Assembly (NCBI GenBank): GCA_002359465.1
Contig: DENA01000006.1
Span: 1 to 33,190 of the forward strand
Direction: 5' to 3'
Length of the DNA stretch: 33,190 nucleotides
Source of the DNA: Ruminococcaceae bacterium UBA2656
GTDB lineage: Bacteria > Bacillota > Clostridia > Oscillospirales > Acutalibacteraceae
Made by a program: the position numbers and the translations under genes
In this document: positions 1-7,947 of the stretch, one piece after another
How positions within the stretch are numbered: position 1 is the first letter of the stretch
Layout of the letters: the number at the start of each line of letters is the position of its first letter
The notes under the pieces: model-generated
What the model was told of the DNA's origin: nothing
The model's input: the letters and a program-made list of their open reading frames with translations, nothing else
Databases searched by the model: none

Positions 1-154
1 ATCCGCTCAGCGATGAAGAGGTCGCCCCAACACCCCCGCCTGTAGGTTGGTCTGTTTTTCTTTAAAACTGCGCGGGCTGAGGGACGGATATTCTCAAAAA
101 TAACGTCATGGCGAAGCGTGAAAGCTGTTTGATTTATAGGCTGCGGCACCTGTA

Positions 155-174
155 TTATAAACTGTAGTTTATAA
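155..174. promoter_or_regulatory. palindromic operator of the toxin-antitoxin locus
   Basis: A perfect 20-base inverted repeat, TTATAAACTGTAGTTTATAA, lies just upstream of the toxin coding region. Antitoxins of the HigA type usually repress their own operon from such palindromes, so this is the likely binding site of the protein encoded at 538-837. The palindrome is seen directly; its role is inferred. Confidence 0.55.
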
Positions 175-179
175 AGATA

Positions 180-545
180 ATGGCGTAGGGATACCTGGAT
201 TGTTGAAACGACAGCGCGTTTGAAGCATGGCTAAAGGAACAGGATAGCCACATGATAGTCGATGTTCTGGCAAGCATGAAAGTTCTGGAACGATTCGGCC
301 CAATGCTTGGCAGGCCGGATGTGGATCATATCAAAAGCTCTGCGTTTCCTAATATGAAAGAGCTAAGAGTGCAAAGTAACGGAAGAGCTGTCAGAGCTTT
401 TTTTGCCTTCGACCCGGTAAGGAAAGCGATTCTGTTATGTGCAGGCGATAAAAGCGGCGCAAAAGAGCAACGCTTTTATAAGGATATGATCAAAACGGCG
501 GATGAAGAGTACAGGAATCATCTGGAGAGGTTAAAAAATGAGTGA
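180..545 (+). pseudogene. RelE/HigB-type toxin (Gp49-like) with disrupted 5' end
   Basis: The reading frame is open from ATG 252 to 545 (97 residues) and has the phage-derived Gp49-like/HigB mRNA-interferase pattern: a KELRVQ strand, then AVRAFFAFDP, then a GDKSGAKEQRFYKDMIKTADEEY C-terminus rich in Lys and Arg. The family normally begins earlier with a WxVExTxRFExWL segment. That segment is present at 196-251 but split between two frames: WIVETTAR is read from 196, while FEAWLKEQDSHM is in the ATG 252 frame. Restoring one T in the run at 219-221 joins them. No start codon lies in frame before 196; ATG 180 is followed at once by TAG. Either the toxin is mutated or the read has indels. Translation from 252 would lack the first strand and helix. 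The stop overlaps the antitoxin start by 8 bases, typical of toxin-first HigBA operons. Confidence 0.6.
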
Positions 546-837
546 TGTCAATCAGTTAATTGCTGAGCTTTCTCCTGAATTACAGGAACGCGTTAAGCAA
601 AAAGCCGAAGTGAAAATCCTTGAAATTCGGCTGCGGCAGTTACGGGAAGAGCTGGAAATGTCTCAGACTGAACTGGCGAAAAAAATGGGTGTCAGCCAGC
701 CCGCGATCGCGGCTATTGAGGCCCGGGGCGATGAGATTAAACTGGCGAGTCTCAAAAAATATGTCGAGGCATTGGGCGGTAAGCTGAGTCTGAGCGTTGA
801 GATGCCAACCGGAACGGGCCGTATTTATCCTATCTGA
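538..837 (+). CDS. HigA-type antitoxin, XRE family
   Basis: A 99-residue DNA-binding protein with a Cro/C1-type helix-turn-helix at about residues 38-75 (LREELEMSQTELAKKMGVSQ, then IAAIEARGDEIKLASLKKYVEALG). An N-terminal helical region precedes it and probably contacts the toxin. The start overlaps the end of the toxin frame, so the two are translationally coupled. It should neutralise the toxin and repress the operon through the palindrome at 155-174. It is intact even though the toxin looks damaged. This would fit an orphaned antitoxin, or an error confined to the toxin reads. Confidence 0.85.
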   Translation: MSDVNQLIAELSPELQERVKQKAEVKILEIRLRQLREELEMSQTELAKKMGVSQPAIAAIEARGDEIKLASLKKYVEALGGKLSLSVEMPTGTGRIYPI

Positions 838-898
838 TTAATTTTTGACTTTACGGACCACCGTAAACGCGTCCAGTTTCCCCGCAATAAACCCAACA

Positions 899-934
899 GG
901 CCAGCCCGGTTCACTTCCGGGCTGGCCTTTTTTT
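899..934. terminator. rho-independent terminator after the toxin-antitoxin pair
   Basis: An 11-base-pair perfect stem (GGCCAGCCCGG with CCGGGCTGGCC) has a 7-base loop and is followed by seven T residues on the plus strand. It separates the toxin-antitoxin operon from amn, which converges from the other side; the amn stop codon overlaps the T run. It may act in both directions, although the minus-strand U tract (TGTTGGGTTT) is poor. Confidence 0.85.
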
Positions 935-2393
935 ATCTGAAAGGCGGCTCGTTGAAGGTGCGCAGCTTGCGGGAGTGCAGCTTGTCGCCTTCGGCGCGCA
1001 GCAGCTCTACCGCGCAGATGCCGATCTGCAAATGCTCGGAGATCGCCCCTTCGTAGAAGCGGTTCGCCTGGCCGGGCAGCTTGATTTCGCCATGCAGCGG
1101 CTTATCGGATACGCAGAGCAGGGTGCCGTAGGGCACGCGGAAGCGGTAGCCCTGCGCGGCGATAGTGGCGCTCTCCATATCCACCGCCACCGCGCGGCTG
1201 AGGTTAAAGCGCAGGGCGGAGGCGGAGTAGCGCAGCTCCCAGTTGCGATCGTCGGTGGTCACCACCGTGCCGGTGCGCAGACGCTGCTTGACCGCCTCGC
1301 TGTCCATACCACTCACCGCTTTGGTAGCGTCATAGAGCGCGCGCTGCACCTCGGCGATGCTGGGAATCGGAATATCGGGCGGCAGCACGCTGTCGAGCAC
1401 ATGATCGTCGCGCAGATAGGCGTGCGCCAGCACGTAATCGCCGATGGTCTGGCTTTCGCGCAGTCCGCCGCAGTGGCCGATCATCAGCCAGGCGTGCGGG
1501 CGAAGCACCGCCAGATGGTCGCAGATGGTTTTCGCGTTTGACGGGCCGACGCCGATATTCACCAGCGTAATGCCGCGCCGCTTAGGCGAGGTCAGGTGCC
1601 AGGCGGGCATCTGGTGCTTCTTCCAGGCGAGATCGGAGATCATCGCCTCCGCCTCGGCATCCTGGGTTGCGGCGGTGATCACCACATCCCCTGCGCAGAC
1701 CAGGCTGTCGTAGGAGGTGTTCGCATCGCGCACCTGCTCGATCGCCCAGCGCACAAACTCATCCACGTAGCGCGTGTAGTTGGTAAACAGCACAAAGGGC
1801 TGAAAATGCTCCACCGCCGTGCCGGTGTAGTGACGCAGACGGGCGAACGAAAAATCGCTGCGCAGCGCGTCGAAGTGGGAGAGCGGGTAGTAAGCGCTGG
1901 GATTGAACAGGCCGTCGGCGGTCTCATCGCCGATTTGCGACAGTTCCGTGGTGGGAAAATAGCGGGCCAGCCCGGCGGTCATCGAGCGGTCCAGCGACAG
2001 GTCGGAGCCGTCGATGACATAAGGATAGGGGATCTCCTGCTTCGAGGGCCCCACCTCAATCACCACTTCATACTCTTTCTCAATCATCGCGAGCTGTTCG
2101 CTCAGATAGTGGCGCAGCAGCGCCGGGCGCGCGATGGTAGTGCTGTAGCTACCGGTATGGGTAAAGCGGCCCCAGGCGCGGGTGCGGTTTTGCTGCGGGC
2201 CGTCGCCCAGCCAGTTGATGCGCAGTTCGGGATAGGCGAACAGCCCCTGCGCGCGCGCGTCGGCGTCCGGCAGGCTGCCCCGTTCCGTAAAGGCCTTGAT
2301 CGCCCCGCGCAGCGCGGCGACGGCGTTGTCGTAAAGATACTCAAGCTTATCCAGCGCCTGCTGGCTGGTCAGGCCTTTCCGTTGCGTTTCCAT
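933..2393 (-). CDS. amn: AMP nucleosidase
   Basis: The 486-residue protein matches enterobacterial Amn over its full length (E. coli about 484). Amn hydrolyses AMP to adenine and ribose 5-phosphate in the cytoplasm and helps set adenylate levels during purine salvage. The N-terminal half carries the Amn-specific regulatory domain. The C-terminal half has the nucleoside-phosphorylase fold, seen in VNIGVGPSNAKTICDHLAVLRP, WLMIGHCGGL and AVDMESATIAAQGYR; the Met-Glu of the last motif is the usual base and ribose contact. I start it at ATG 2393 because AGGAGAG lies 7 bases upstream. A TTG two codons earlier would give only MFM. It is divergent from the liv-type operon, with a 400-base shared upstream region. 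Confidence 0.96.
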   Translation of the reverse strand: METQRKGLTSQQALDKLEYLYDNAVAALRGAIKAFTERGSLPDADARAQGLFAYPELRINWLGDGPQQNRTRAWGRFTHTGSYSTTIARPALLRHYLSEQLAMIEKEYEVVIEVGPSKQEIPYPYVIDGSDLSLDRSMTAGLARYFPTTELSQIGDETADGLFNPSAYYPLSHFDALRSDFSFARLRHYTGTAVEHFQPFVLFTNYTRYVDEFVRWAIEQVRDANTSYDSLVCAGDVVITAATQDAEAEAMISDLAWKKHQMPAWHLTSPKRRGITLVNIGVGPSNAKTICDHLAVLRPHAWLMIGHCGGLRESQTIGDYVLAHAYLRDDHVLDSVLPPDIPIPSIAEVQRALYDATKAVSGMDSEAVKQRLRTGTVVTTDDRNWELRYSASALRFNLSRAVAVDMESATIAAQGYRFRVPYGTLLCVSDKPLHGEIKLPGQANRFYEGAISEHLQIGICAVELLRAEGDKLHSRKLRTFNEPPFR

Positions 2394-2493
2394 AAACAAA
2401 CTCTCCTGGCTCTTCTCTCTGTTTTCAGAGGGTAAGTTTTAGAGGTTAAGCTTATTAGCCGTTTTGGTAAAGAATCTGTGATCCACCGCATTT

Positions 2494-2510
2494 TGCACCA
2501 ACGCGGTGCT
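2494..2510. promoter_or_regulatory. NtrC enhancer site
   Basis: TGCACCAACGCGGTGCT matches the NtrC dyad TGCACC-N5-GGTGCA at every arm position but the last and closely resembles the strong site of the enterobacterial glnA enhancer. Its centre is about 190 bases upstream of the predicted sigma-54 start site, a usual enhancer distance. The match is seen; binding is inferred. Confidence 0.65.
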
Positions 2511-2666
2511 GGTGCGCGCAGCGACAACGGGTATTGTGAGTGAGCAAACCGGCAAAGTTCCGCCCCAGGTGCCGTTGCCGACAACACTGGCCAGGGCTGC
2601 CGCATCGCCTGCGGCGCGCGGAAATGGCCGCGCCGTCCGGCGAAATTTGCCGCCCGTCGCTACCTC

Positions 2667-2682
2667 TGGCGAGCTTTTTGCT
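2667..2682 (+). promoter_or_regulatory. sigma-54 promoter of the liv-type operon
   Basis: TGGCGAGCTTTTTGCT keeps the invariant GG and GC of the sigma-54 consensus separated by exactly 10 bases, along with TGGC, the G, TTGC and the final T. The predicted transcript would start near 2693, leaving a leader of about 107 bases before livJ. A weaker candidate with the same GG-N10-GC spacing lies at 2759-2774. It would leave only about 15 bases of leader, so I prefer the first. The remainder of 2400-2799 shows no gene I can support. Confidence 0.6.
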
Positions 2683-2799
2683 TGCAGATCAACCGTGACT
2701 CTGCTGGTCGCACTGTACTCTCCGATTCGTTGACGAAAAATTGATTTCTCCCAAGCCGTGGTCTGGCATTTGCTCCTAACCCAGTTGAGGATTGACACA

Positions 2800-3915
2800 A
2801 TGTTTCTGAAATTAATCAAGTTATCTATGAAAGTCGTGGTGGCGGGGTGCTTGAGTGCCGCTTTTTGCGCGCAGGCAGATATCAAAATCGGCGTGGCCGG
2901 ACCTTTCTCCGGGCCAAACGCCACCTACGGCGCGCAGTACTGGAAAGGCGCGACCCAGGCGGCGGAGGATATCAACGCCGCAGGCGGCATCAACGGCGAA
3001 AAGATCGTGCTGGTGCAGGGCGACGACGCCTGCGAACCCAAACAGGCGGTGGCGGTGGCGAACCGGCTGGCGGACCAGGACAAGGTGATGGCGGTGGTCG
3101 GCCATTTCTGCTCCTCCTCGACCATGCCCGCCTCCGAGGTCTATGACGAAGCCGGCATTCTTACCATCACGCCCGGCTCCACTAACCCGCAAATTACCGA
3201 ACGCGGCATGAGCGGCATGTTCCGCATGTGCGGCCGCGACGATCAGCAGGGCGGCATCGCCGCGAATTACATTCTGAATACCCTGAAGGCGAAGAAGGTC
3301 GCGATCATTCACGATAAGGATACCTACGGCCAGGGGCTGGCGGACGCCACCCGGGCGGCGCTGGCGAAACGCGGCGTGAAAGAGGTGATATATGAAGGGC
3401 TTTCGCGCGGCGAGAAAGATTTCAACGCGCTGGTGACCAAAATGTCTTCGCTCAACCCGGACGTGGTCTACTTCGGCGGCTGTCATCCCGAAGCCGGGCC
3501 GCTGGTGCGCCAGATGCGCGAGCAGGGCATGAAGGCGAAATTTTTCTCCGGCGACTGCATCGTCACTGAAGAGATGGTGACCGCCGCAGGCGGCCCGCAG
3601 TATACCAACGGCGTCTATATGACCTTCGGCAACGATCCGCGCCAGATCGCCGCAGGCAAAACCGTGATCGAGAAGTTCCGCGCCGGCGGCTTCGAGCCGG
3701 AAGGCTACACCCTCTACGCCTACGCCTCGGTGCAGACGCTGGCGGCGGCCTATAAGGCGGCGGGCAAAGATAACGAGAAGGCCGGCGCCTGGCTGAAGGC
3801 CAACAGCGTCGATACCGTGATGGGCAAAAAAGCCTGGGACAGCAAAGGCGACCTGAAAGTCTCCGACTATGTGGTCTACCAGTGGGACGATAAGGGCAAA
3901 TACCACCAGCTGTAA
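2800..3915 (+). CDS. livJ: branched-chain amino-acid type ABC transporter, periplasmic binding protein
   Basis: A 371-residue type I periplasmic binding protein of the LivJ/LivK/BraC family. It would capture a hydrophobic amino acid or related amide in the periplasm and deliver it to the LivHM channel. A Sec signal peptide ends near residue 27 (CLSAAFCAQA, then DIKIG). Family landmarks include GPFSGPNATYGAQYWKGA, DDACEPKQAVAVANRL, VGHFCSSSTMPASEVYDEAGILTITPGSTNP and the closing ANSVDTVMGKKAWDSKGDLK. The start is ATG 2800, with TTGAGG 9 bases upstream; the frame is also open upstream, but that would bury the signal peptide. It is the first gene of livJHMGF. Identity with E. coli LivJ looks only moderate, so the ligand is not certain. 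A GC-rich stem-loop (CTCCG-CA-CGGAG) lies in the gap before livH and could damp downstream expression. Confidence 0.9.
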   Translation: MFLKLIKLSMKVVVAGCLSAAFCAQADIKIGVAGPFSGPNATYGAQYWKGATQAAEDINAAGGINGEKIVLVQGDDACEPKQAVAVANRLADQDKVMAVVGHFCSSSTMPASEVYDEAGILTITPGSTNPQITERGMSGMFRMCGRDDQQGGIAANYILNTLKAKKVAIIHDKDTYGQGLADATRAALAKRGVKEVIYEGLSRGEKDFNALVTKMSSLNPDVVYFGGCHPEAGPLVRQMREQGMKAKFFSGDCIVTEEMVTAAGGPQYTNGVYMTFGNDPRQIAAGKTVIEKFRAGGFEPEGYTLYAYASVQTLAAAYKAAGKDNEKAGAWLKANSVDTVMGKKAWDSKGDLKVSDYVVYQWDDKGKYHQL

Positions 3916-4006
3916 GCGGTCAGTCTGCCGGTCTTCTCCGCACGGAGGGGAGATCTTCACGTCGGGCCAGGCGTCTCTGCGGGCCCCTCTTCGATGAGAG
4001 CCTTTT

Positions 4007-4921
4007 ATGGATGCGTTTTTTTTGCAGCAGCTGGTCAACGGCCTGACGCTGGGCGCCGTCTACGGCCTGATCGCCATCGGCTATACCATGGCGTACGGCA
4101 TTATCGGCATGATCAATTTCGCGCACGGCGAGGTCTATATGATCTCCGCCTATCTCTGTGCCATCGCGCTGGCGCTGCTCGCCTTCTTCGGCGTGCAGTC
4201 GTTTCCGCTACTGATTTTCGGCACGCTGCTGTTCACCATCGTGGTGACCGCCGTTTACGGCTGGGCGATCGAGCGCATCGCCTACCGTCCGCTGCGTAAT
4301 TCGACGCGCCTGGCGCCGCTGATCTCCGCCATCGGCATGTCGCTGATCCTGCAAAACTATGTGCAGCTCAGCCAGGGACCGAATCAGCAGGGCATTCCCA
4401 CGCTGCTGACCGGCGTGCTGCGCATGGAGATCGACGGCGGCGTAGTGCAGATCACCTGGACCAAAATCTTTATCCTGATGGCGGCTTTCTGCGGCATGGC
4501 GCTGCTCACCTGGATTATCCAGTACACCCGCCTCGGGCGCATCTGCCGCGCGGTGCAGCAGGATCGGCGCATGGCCTCGATTCTCGGCATCAATACTGAC
4601 CGGGTCATTTCGCTGGTGTTTGTGATCGGCGCGGCGATGGCCGGTCTGGCGGGCGTGCTGGTCACCATGAACTACGGCACCTTCGATTTCTACGCCGGAT
4701 TTATTATCGGCATCAAAGCCTTTACCGCCGCGGTGCTGGGCGGCATCGGCTCGCTGCCGGGCGCGATGCTGGGCGGGTTACTGCTCGGCGTGGCGGAGGC
4801 GCAGTTCGCCGGGATGGTGAACTCCGACTACAAGGATGTCTTCTCATTCGCCCTGCTGGTGGTGATCCTGATTTTCCGTCCGCAGGGTCTGCTGGGGCGT
4901 CCGCTGGTGGCGAAAGTATAA
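4007..4921 (+). CDS. livH: branched-chain amino-acid type ABC transporter permease LivH
   Basis: A 304-residue inner-membrane permease of the LivH/BraD family with about eight hydrophobic segments. It opens with the signature [38 protein letters not shown]. The EAA-like cytoplasmic loop that contacts the ATPases appears as [25 protein letters not shown]. The C-terminal [19 protein letters not shown] and FRPQGLLGR are also family hallmarks. It pairs with LivM to form the pore. GAGAG about 7 bases upstream supports ATG 4007. It lies 91 bases after livJ and 10 bases before livM in one operon. Confidence 0.94.
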   Translation: MDAFFLQQLVNGLTLGAVYGLIAIGYTMAYGIIGMINFAHGEVYMISAYLCAIALALLAFFGVQSFPLLIFGTLLFTIVVTAVYGWAIERIAYRPLRNSTRLAPLISAIGMSLILQNYVQLSQGPNQQGIPTLLTGVLRMEIDGGVVQITWTKIFILMAAFCGMALLTWIIQYTRLGRICRAVQQDRRMASILGINTDRVISLVFVIGAAMAGLAGVLVTMNYGTFDFYAGFIIGIKAFTAAVLGGIGSLPGAMLGGLLLGVAEAQFAGMVNSDYKDVFSFALLVVILIFRPQGLLGRPLVAKV

Positions 4922-4931
4922 GGAAGCGACG

Positions 4932-6215
4932 ATGACAGAGAGGATATCGGCTATCGATGTGCGTCAGAGCCTGCTGGATACCCTGCTGGCCGGGCTGGTG
5001 GCGCTGGTGGTGTTTGGACCGATCGTCGGCGTGGTGCTGGAAGGCTACAGCTTTCAGCTCTCGGCGGCGCGCGTGGGCCTGCTGGTCGCCATCGTGATGG
5101 CGGGCAGGCTGCTGCTGAGCCTGTTTTTGCAAAGCCCGGCCGGGGCGCGTTTCGCCCGCCAGTTCGACGGCGCGGATCAGGGCGTTTACGTGCGCAGGCC
5201 GGATTACCGCTCGCCGCTGCGCTGGGTGGTTCCGCTGCTGCTGCTGGCGGCGATGATTTTCCCGTTGTTTTCCAGTAAATATCTGCTGACGGTGGCGATC
5301 CTCGGACTGATTTACGTGCTGCTCGGGCTGGGACTGAATATCGTGGTCGGGCTGGCGGGGCTGCTCGACCTCGGCTACGTGGCCTTTTACGCGATCGGCG
5401 CCTACGGACTGGCGCTCGGCTATCAATACCTCGGGCTGGGATTCTGGAGCATGTTGCCGCTGGCGGCGCTGCTGGCCGCCTTCGCCGGGGCGCTGCTCGG
5501 CTTTCCGGTGCTGCGCATGCATGGCGACTATCTGGCGATCGTCACCCTCGGCTTCGGCGAGATTATCCGCCTGGTGTTGACCAACTGGCTCGATTTTACC
5601 GGCGGGCCGAACGGGGTATCGGTGCCGTCGCCGACCTTTCTCGGGCTGGAGTTTGGCCGCCGCGCGCGCGAAGGCGGCACGCCGTTCCATGAGTTTTTTC
5701 ACCTCAGCTACAACCCGAACATGAAGTTCATCTTTATTTATCTGGTGCTGCTGATCGTGGTGACGCTGGTGCTGCTGGTGAAACACCGGCTGACGCGGAT
5801 GCCGGTGGGACGCGCCTGGGAAGCGCTGCGCGAGGATGAGATCGCCTGCCGCGCGATGGGGCTGAACCATGTGCTGGTCAAGCTCTCCGCCTTTATGCTC
5901 GGCGCCTCCACCGCCGGGATCGCCGGAGTGTTTTTCGCCAGCTATCAGGGCTTCGTCAATCCCACCTCCTTTACCTTTTTCGAGTCGGCGCTGATCCTCG
6001 CCATCGTGGTGCTGGGCGGCATGGGGTCGACGCTGGGGGTGGTGCTGGCCGCCTTTGTGCTCACCGTGGCGCCGGAGCTGCTGCGCAGCTTCGCCGAATA
6101 TCGGGTGTTGCTGTTCGGCATGCTGATGGTGCTGATGATGATCTGGCGTCCGCGCGGGCTGGTGCGCACCAGCCGCGTCGGCGTGCCGCAGCGTTTAGGA
6201 GTTCGCCATGAGTGA
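4932..6215 (+). CDS. livM: branched-chain amino-acid type ABC transporter permease LivM
   Basis: A 427-residue permease, the usual enterobacterial LivM length. The N-terminal 90 residues form two extra membrane helices typical of the long LivM form. The core has [32 protein letters not shown], the coupling loop [20 protein letters not shown], and [19 protein letters not shown] near the end. It forms the translocation pore with LivH. The end reads FRPRGL-like ([13 protein letters not shown]) and overlaps the livG start by 8 bases, indicating translational coupling. Confidence 0.94.
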   Translation: MTERISAIDVRQSLLDTLLAGLVALVVFGPIVGVVLEGYSFQLSAARVGLLVAIVMAGRLLLSLFLQSPAGARFARQFDGADQGVYVRRPDYRSPLRWVVPLLLLAAMIFPLFSSKYLLTVAILGLIYVLLGLGLNIVVGLAGLLDLGYVAFYAIGAYGLALGYQYLGLGFWSMLPLAALLAAFAGALLGFPVLRMHGDYLAIVTLGFGEIIRLVLTNWLDFTGGPNGVSVPSPTFLGLEFGRRAREGGTPFHEFFHLSYNPNMKFIFIYLVLLIVVTLVLLVKHRLTRMPVGRAWEALREDEIACRAMGLNHVLVKLSAFMLGASTAGIAGVFFASYQGFVNPTSFTFFESALILAIVVLGGMGSTLGVVLAAFVLTVAPELLRSFAEYRVLLFGMLMVLMMIWRPRGLVRTSRVGVPQRLGVRHE

Positions 6216-7086
6216 CGCCATTTTGCAGGTGGAAAACCTGATGATGCACTTCGGCGGCATCCGGGCGCTGAACGACGTCAGCCTGGAGGTGGGGCGCGGC
6301 TCGGTGATGGCGCTGATCGGTCCGAACGGTGCGGGAAAAACCACGGTATTTAACTGCCTGACCGGTTTTTACCGCGCCAGCGGCGGACGCATCATGCTGA
6401 ACGCCAACCAGCGAACCACTGATGTGATCCAGATCCTCGGCCAGAAAATCCATGCCGCCGACCTGATGAATCCGGCCCGGCTCGGATCGCGCATCTGGTA
6501 CAAAATGTTCGGCGGCGCGCACCTGGTGAACCGGGCCGGGCTGGCGCGTACCTTCCAGAATATCCGCCTGTTTCGCGAGATGTCGGTGGTGGAGAACCTG
6601 CTGGTGGCGCAGCATATGCAGGTCAACCGCAATCTGCTGGCGGGGGTGTTCAACACCCGCGCCTGGCGCGAGGCGGAGAGCCGCGCGCTGGATCGCGCCT
6701 TTTACTGGCTGGAGGTGGTGGATCTGGTGGAGAGCGCTAACCGGCTGGCGGGCACGCTCTCCTATGGTCAACAGCGTCGGCTGGAGATCGCCCGCGCCAT
6801 GTGCACCCAGCCGGAGCTGATCTGCCTGGATGAGCCGGCGGCGGGGCTGAACCCGGTGGAGACCGAAGCGCTGAGCCATATTCTGCACCGGCTGCGCGCC
6901 GATCACCGCATAACCGTGCTGCTGATCGAACATGATATGGGGATGGTGATGAGCATCTCCGATCAGATTATGGTGCTGGACCATGGCGACGTGATCGCGC
7001 GCGGCACGCCGCAGCAGATCCAGCACGACGAGCGGGTTATCGCCGCTTATCTCGGCGTCGATGAAGAGGAGATTGCCCATGGCTGA
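6208..7086 (+). CDS. livG: branched-chain amino-acid type ABC transporter ATPase LivG
   Basis: A 292-residue ABC ATPase that powers import through LivHM. Walker A is GPNGAGKTT (about residues 38-46), the signature is [15 protein letters not shown], Walker B is [13 protein letters not shown], and the switch histidine is in IEHDMGMVM. Compared with the common LivG of about 255 residues, there is an insertion of roughly 35-40 residues between the strand after Walker A and the Q-loop (TFQNIRLF). It spans [20 protein letters not shown] to about the [11 protein letters not shown] region. Longer LivG forms are known in proteobacteria, so this is a variant rather than damage. It overlaps both livM and livF by 8 bases. 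Confidence 0.94.
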   Translation: MSDAILQVENLMMHFGGIRALNDVSLEVGRGSVMALIGPNGAGKTTVFNCLTGFYRASGGRIMLNANQRTTDVIQILGQKIHAADLMNPARLGSRIWYKMFGGAHLVNRAGLARTFQNIRLFREMSVVENLLVAQHMQVNRNLLAGVFNTRAWREAESRALDRAFYWLEVVDLVESANRLAGTLSYGQQRRLEIARAMCTQPELICLDEPAAGLNPVETEALSHILHRLRADHRITVLLIEHDMGMVMSISDQIMVLDHGDVIARGTPQQIQHDERVIAAYLGVDEEEIAHG

Positions 7087-7828
7087 AGCTATGCTCGCTT
7101 TCGAGGAGGTCGATCTCTTTTACGGTCCGGTGCAGGCGCTGAAAAAGGTCTCGCTGTGGGTTGACGAAGGGGAGACGGTGGCGCTGATCGGCGCCAACGG
7201 CGCGGGAAAATCGACGCTGCTGATGTCGATCTTCGGCCAGCCGCGCATCGCCGCCGGCGAGATTTTTTATCGCGGCGTCGCCATCAGCCGTAAATCGACC
7301 CATTTTATCGCCAGCAACGGTATCGCCCAGGCGCCGGAGGGGCGGCGCATCTTCCCGGATATGACGGTGGAGGAGAATCTGCTGATGGGCACCATCGCCG
7401 TCGGCAACCGCTTTGTGAAGGAGGACAAAGATCGGCTCTATCAGCTTTTTCCGCGCCTGCTGGAGCGGCGCAAGCAGCGCGCCATGACGCTCTCCGGCGG
7501 CGAGCAGCAGATGCTGGCGATCGCGCGCGCCCTGATGAGCCGACCGAAACTGCTGCTGCTGGATGAGCCGAGCCTCGGGCTGGCGCCGATCGTCGTGAAG
7601 CAGATCTTCACCATTCTGCGCGAGCTGACGCAGCAGGGAATGACGCTGTTCCTGGTGGAGCAGAATGCGCGCCACGCGCTCAGGCTGGCCGATCGCGGCT
7701 ATGTAATGGTCAACGGCGAGATCCGCCTAAGCGGCAGCGGCAGGGAACTGCTGGATAATGAAGAGGTTCGCCGCGCCTATCTGGGCGCCGCAGCACAGGC
7801 TGCCGCCAGCGGGGTAAAAAGTTTGTAA
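7079..7828 (+). CDS. livF: branched-chain amino-acid type ABC transporter ATPase LivF
   Basis: A 249-residue second ATPase of the importer. Walker A is GANGAGKST, the Q-loop region contains the LivF hallmark GIAQAPEGRRIFPDMTVEEN, the signature is LSGGEQQMLAIARAL, Walker B is LLLLDEPSLGLAP and the switch is LVEQNARHAL. I start it at ATG 7079, inside the livG end, because GAAGAGGA precedes it at a good distance and the sequence then begins [15 protein letters not shown] as in the family. It is the last gene of the operon. Confidence 0.94.
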   Translation: MAEAMLAFEEVDLFYGPVQALKKVSLWVDEGETVALIGANGAGKSTLLMSIFGQPRIAAGEIFYRGVAISRKSTHFIASNGIAQAPEGRRIFPDMTVEENLLMGTIAVGNRFVKEDKDRLYQLFPRLLERRKQRAMTLSGGEQQMLAIARALMSRPKLLLLDEPSLGLAPIVVKQIFTILRELTQQGMTLFLVEQNARHALRLADRGYVMVNGEIRLSGSGRELLDNEEVRRAYLGAAAQAAASGVKSL

Positions 7829-7830
7829 TA

Positions 7831-7887
7831 ATGATTAAATCGGGGCCGTAAAGACTTTGCATAATTTCTGGCCCCCTATCATCATTA
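7831..7887. terminator. inverted repeat closing the liv-type operon
   Basis: An outer arm TAATGAT...ATCATTA encloses an inner arm GGGGCC...GGCCCC around a roughly 22-base loop, directly after livF. The arms are seen, but there is no clear U tract, so it may be a processing or attenuation hairpin instead. The inner loop contains TTTGCATAATTTC, which could hold the -10 of the following gene. Confidence 0.4.
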
Positions 7888-7947
7888 GATCTCCTGTCCA
7901 ATTTCTTCTGATTTGGTATCCACTTGCAAAATCCTGGCGTAGCAGTG

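Noticed and set aside
3..65. Possible 3' end of a plus-strand gene (frame ending PPPVGWSVFL)
   Set aside because: Only 20 codons are visible, with no recognisable family and no terminator after it.
2758..2774. Second sigma-54-like GG-N10-GC match closer to livJ
   Set aside because: The -24 element is poor and the transcript would begin on top of the ribosome site; the match at 2667-2682 is better.
2821..4038. Long minus-strand open frame opposite livJ
   Set aside because: It is antisense to a clear LivJ, His/Arg-rich and without domain signature; long antisense frames are expected in GC-rich genes. The same applies to minus-strand frames opposite livM, livG, livF, yeeO and dppD.
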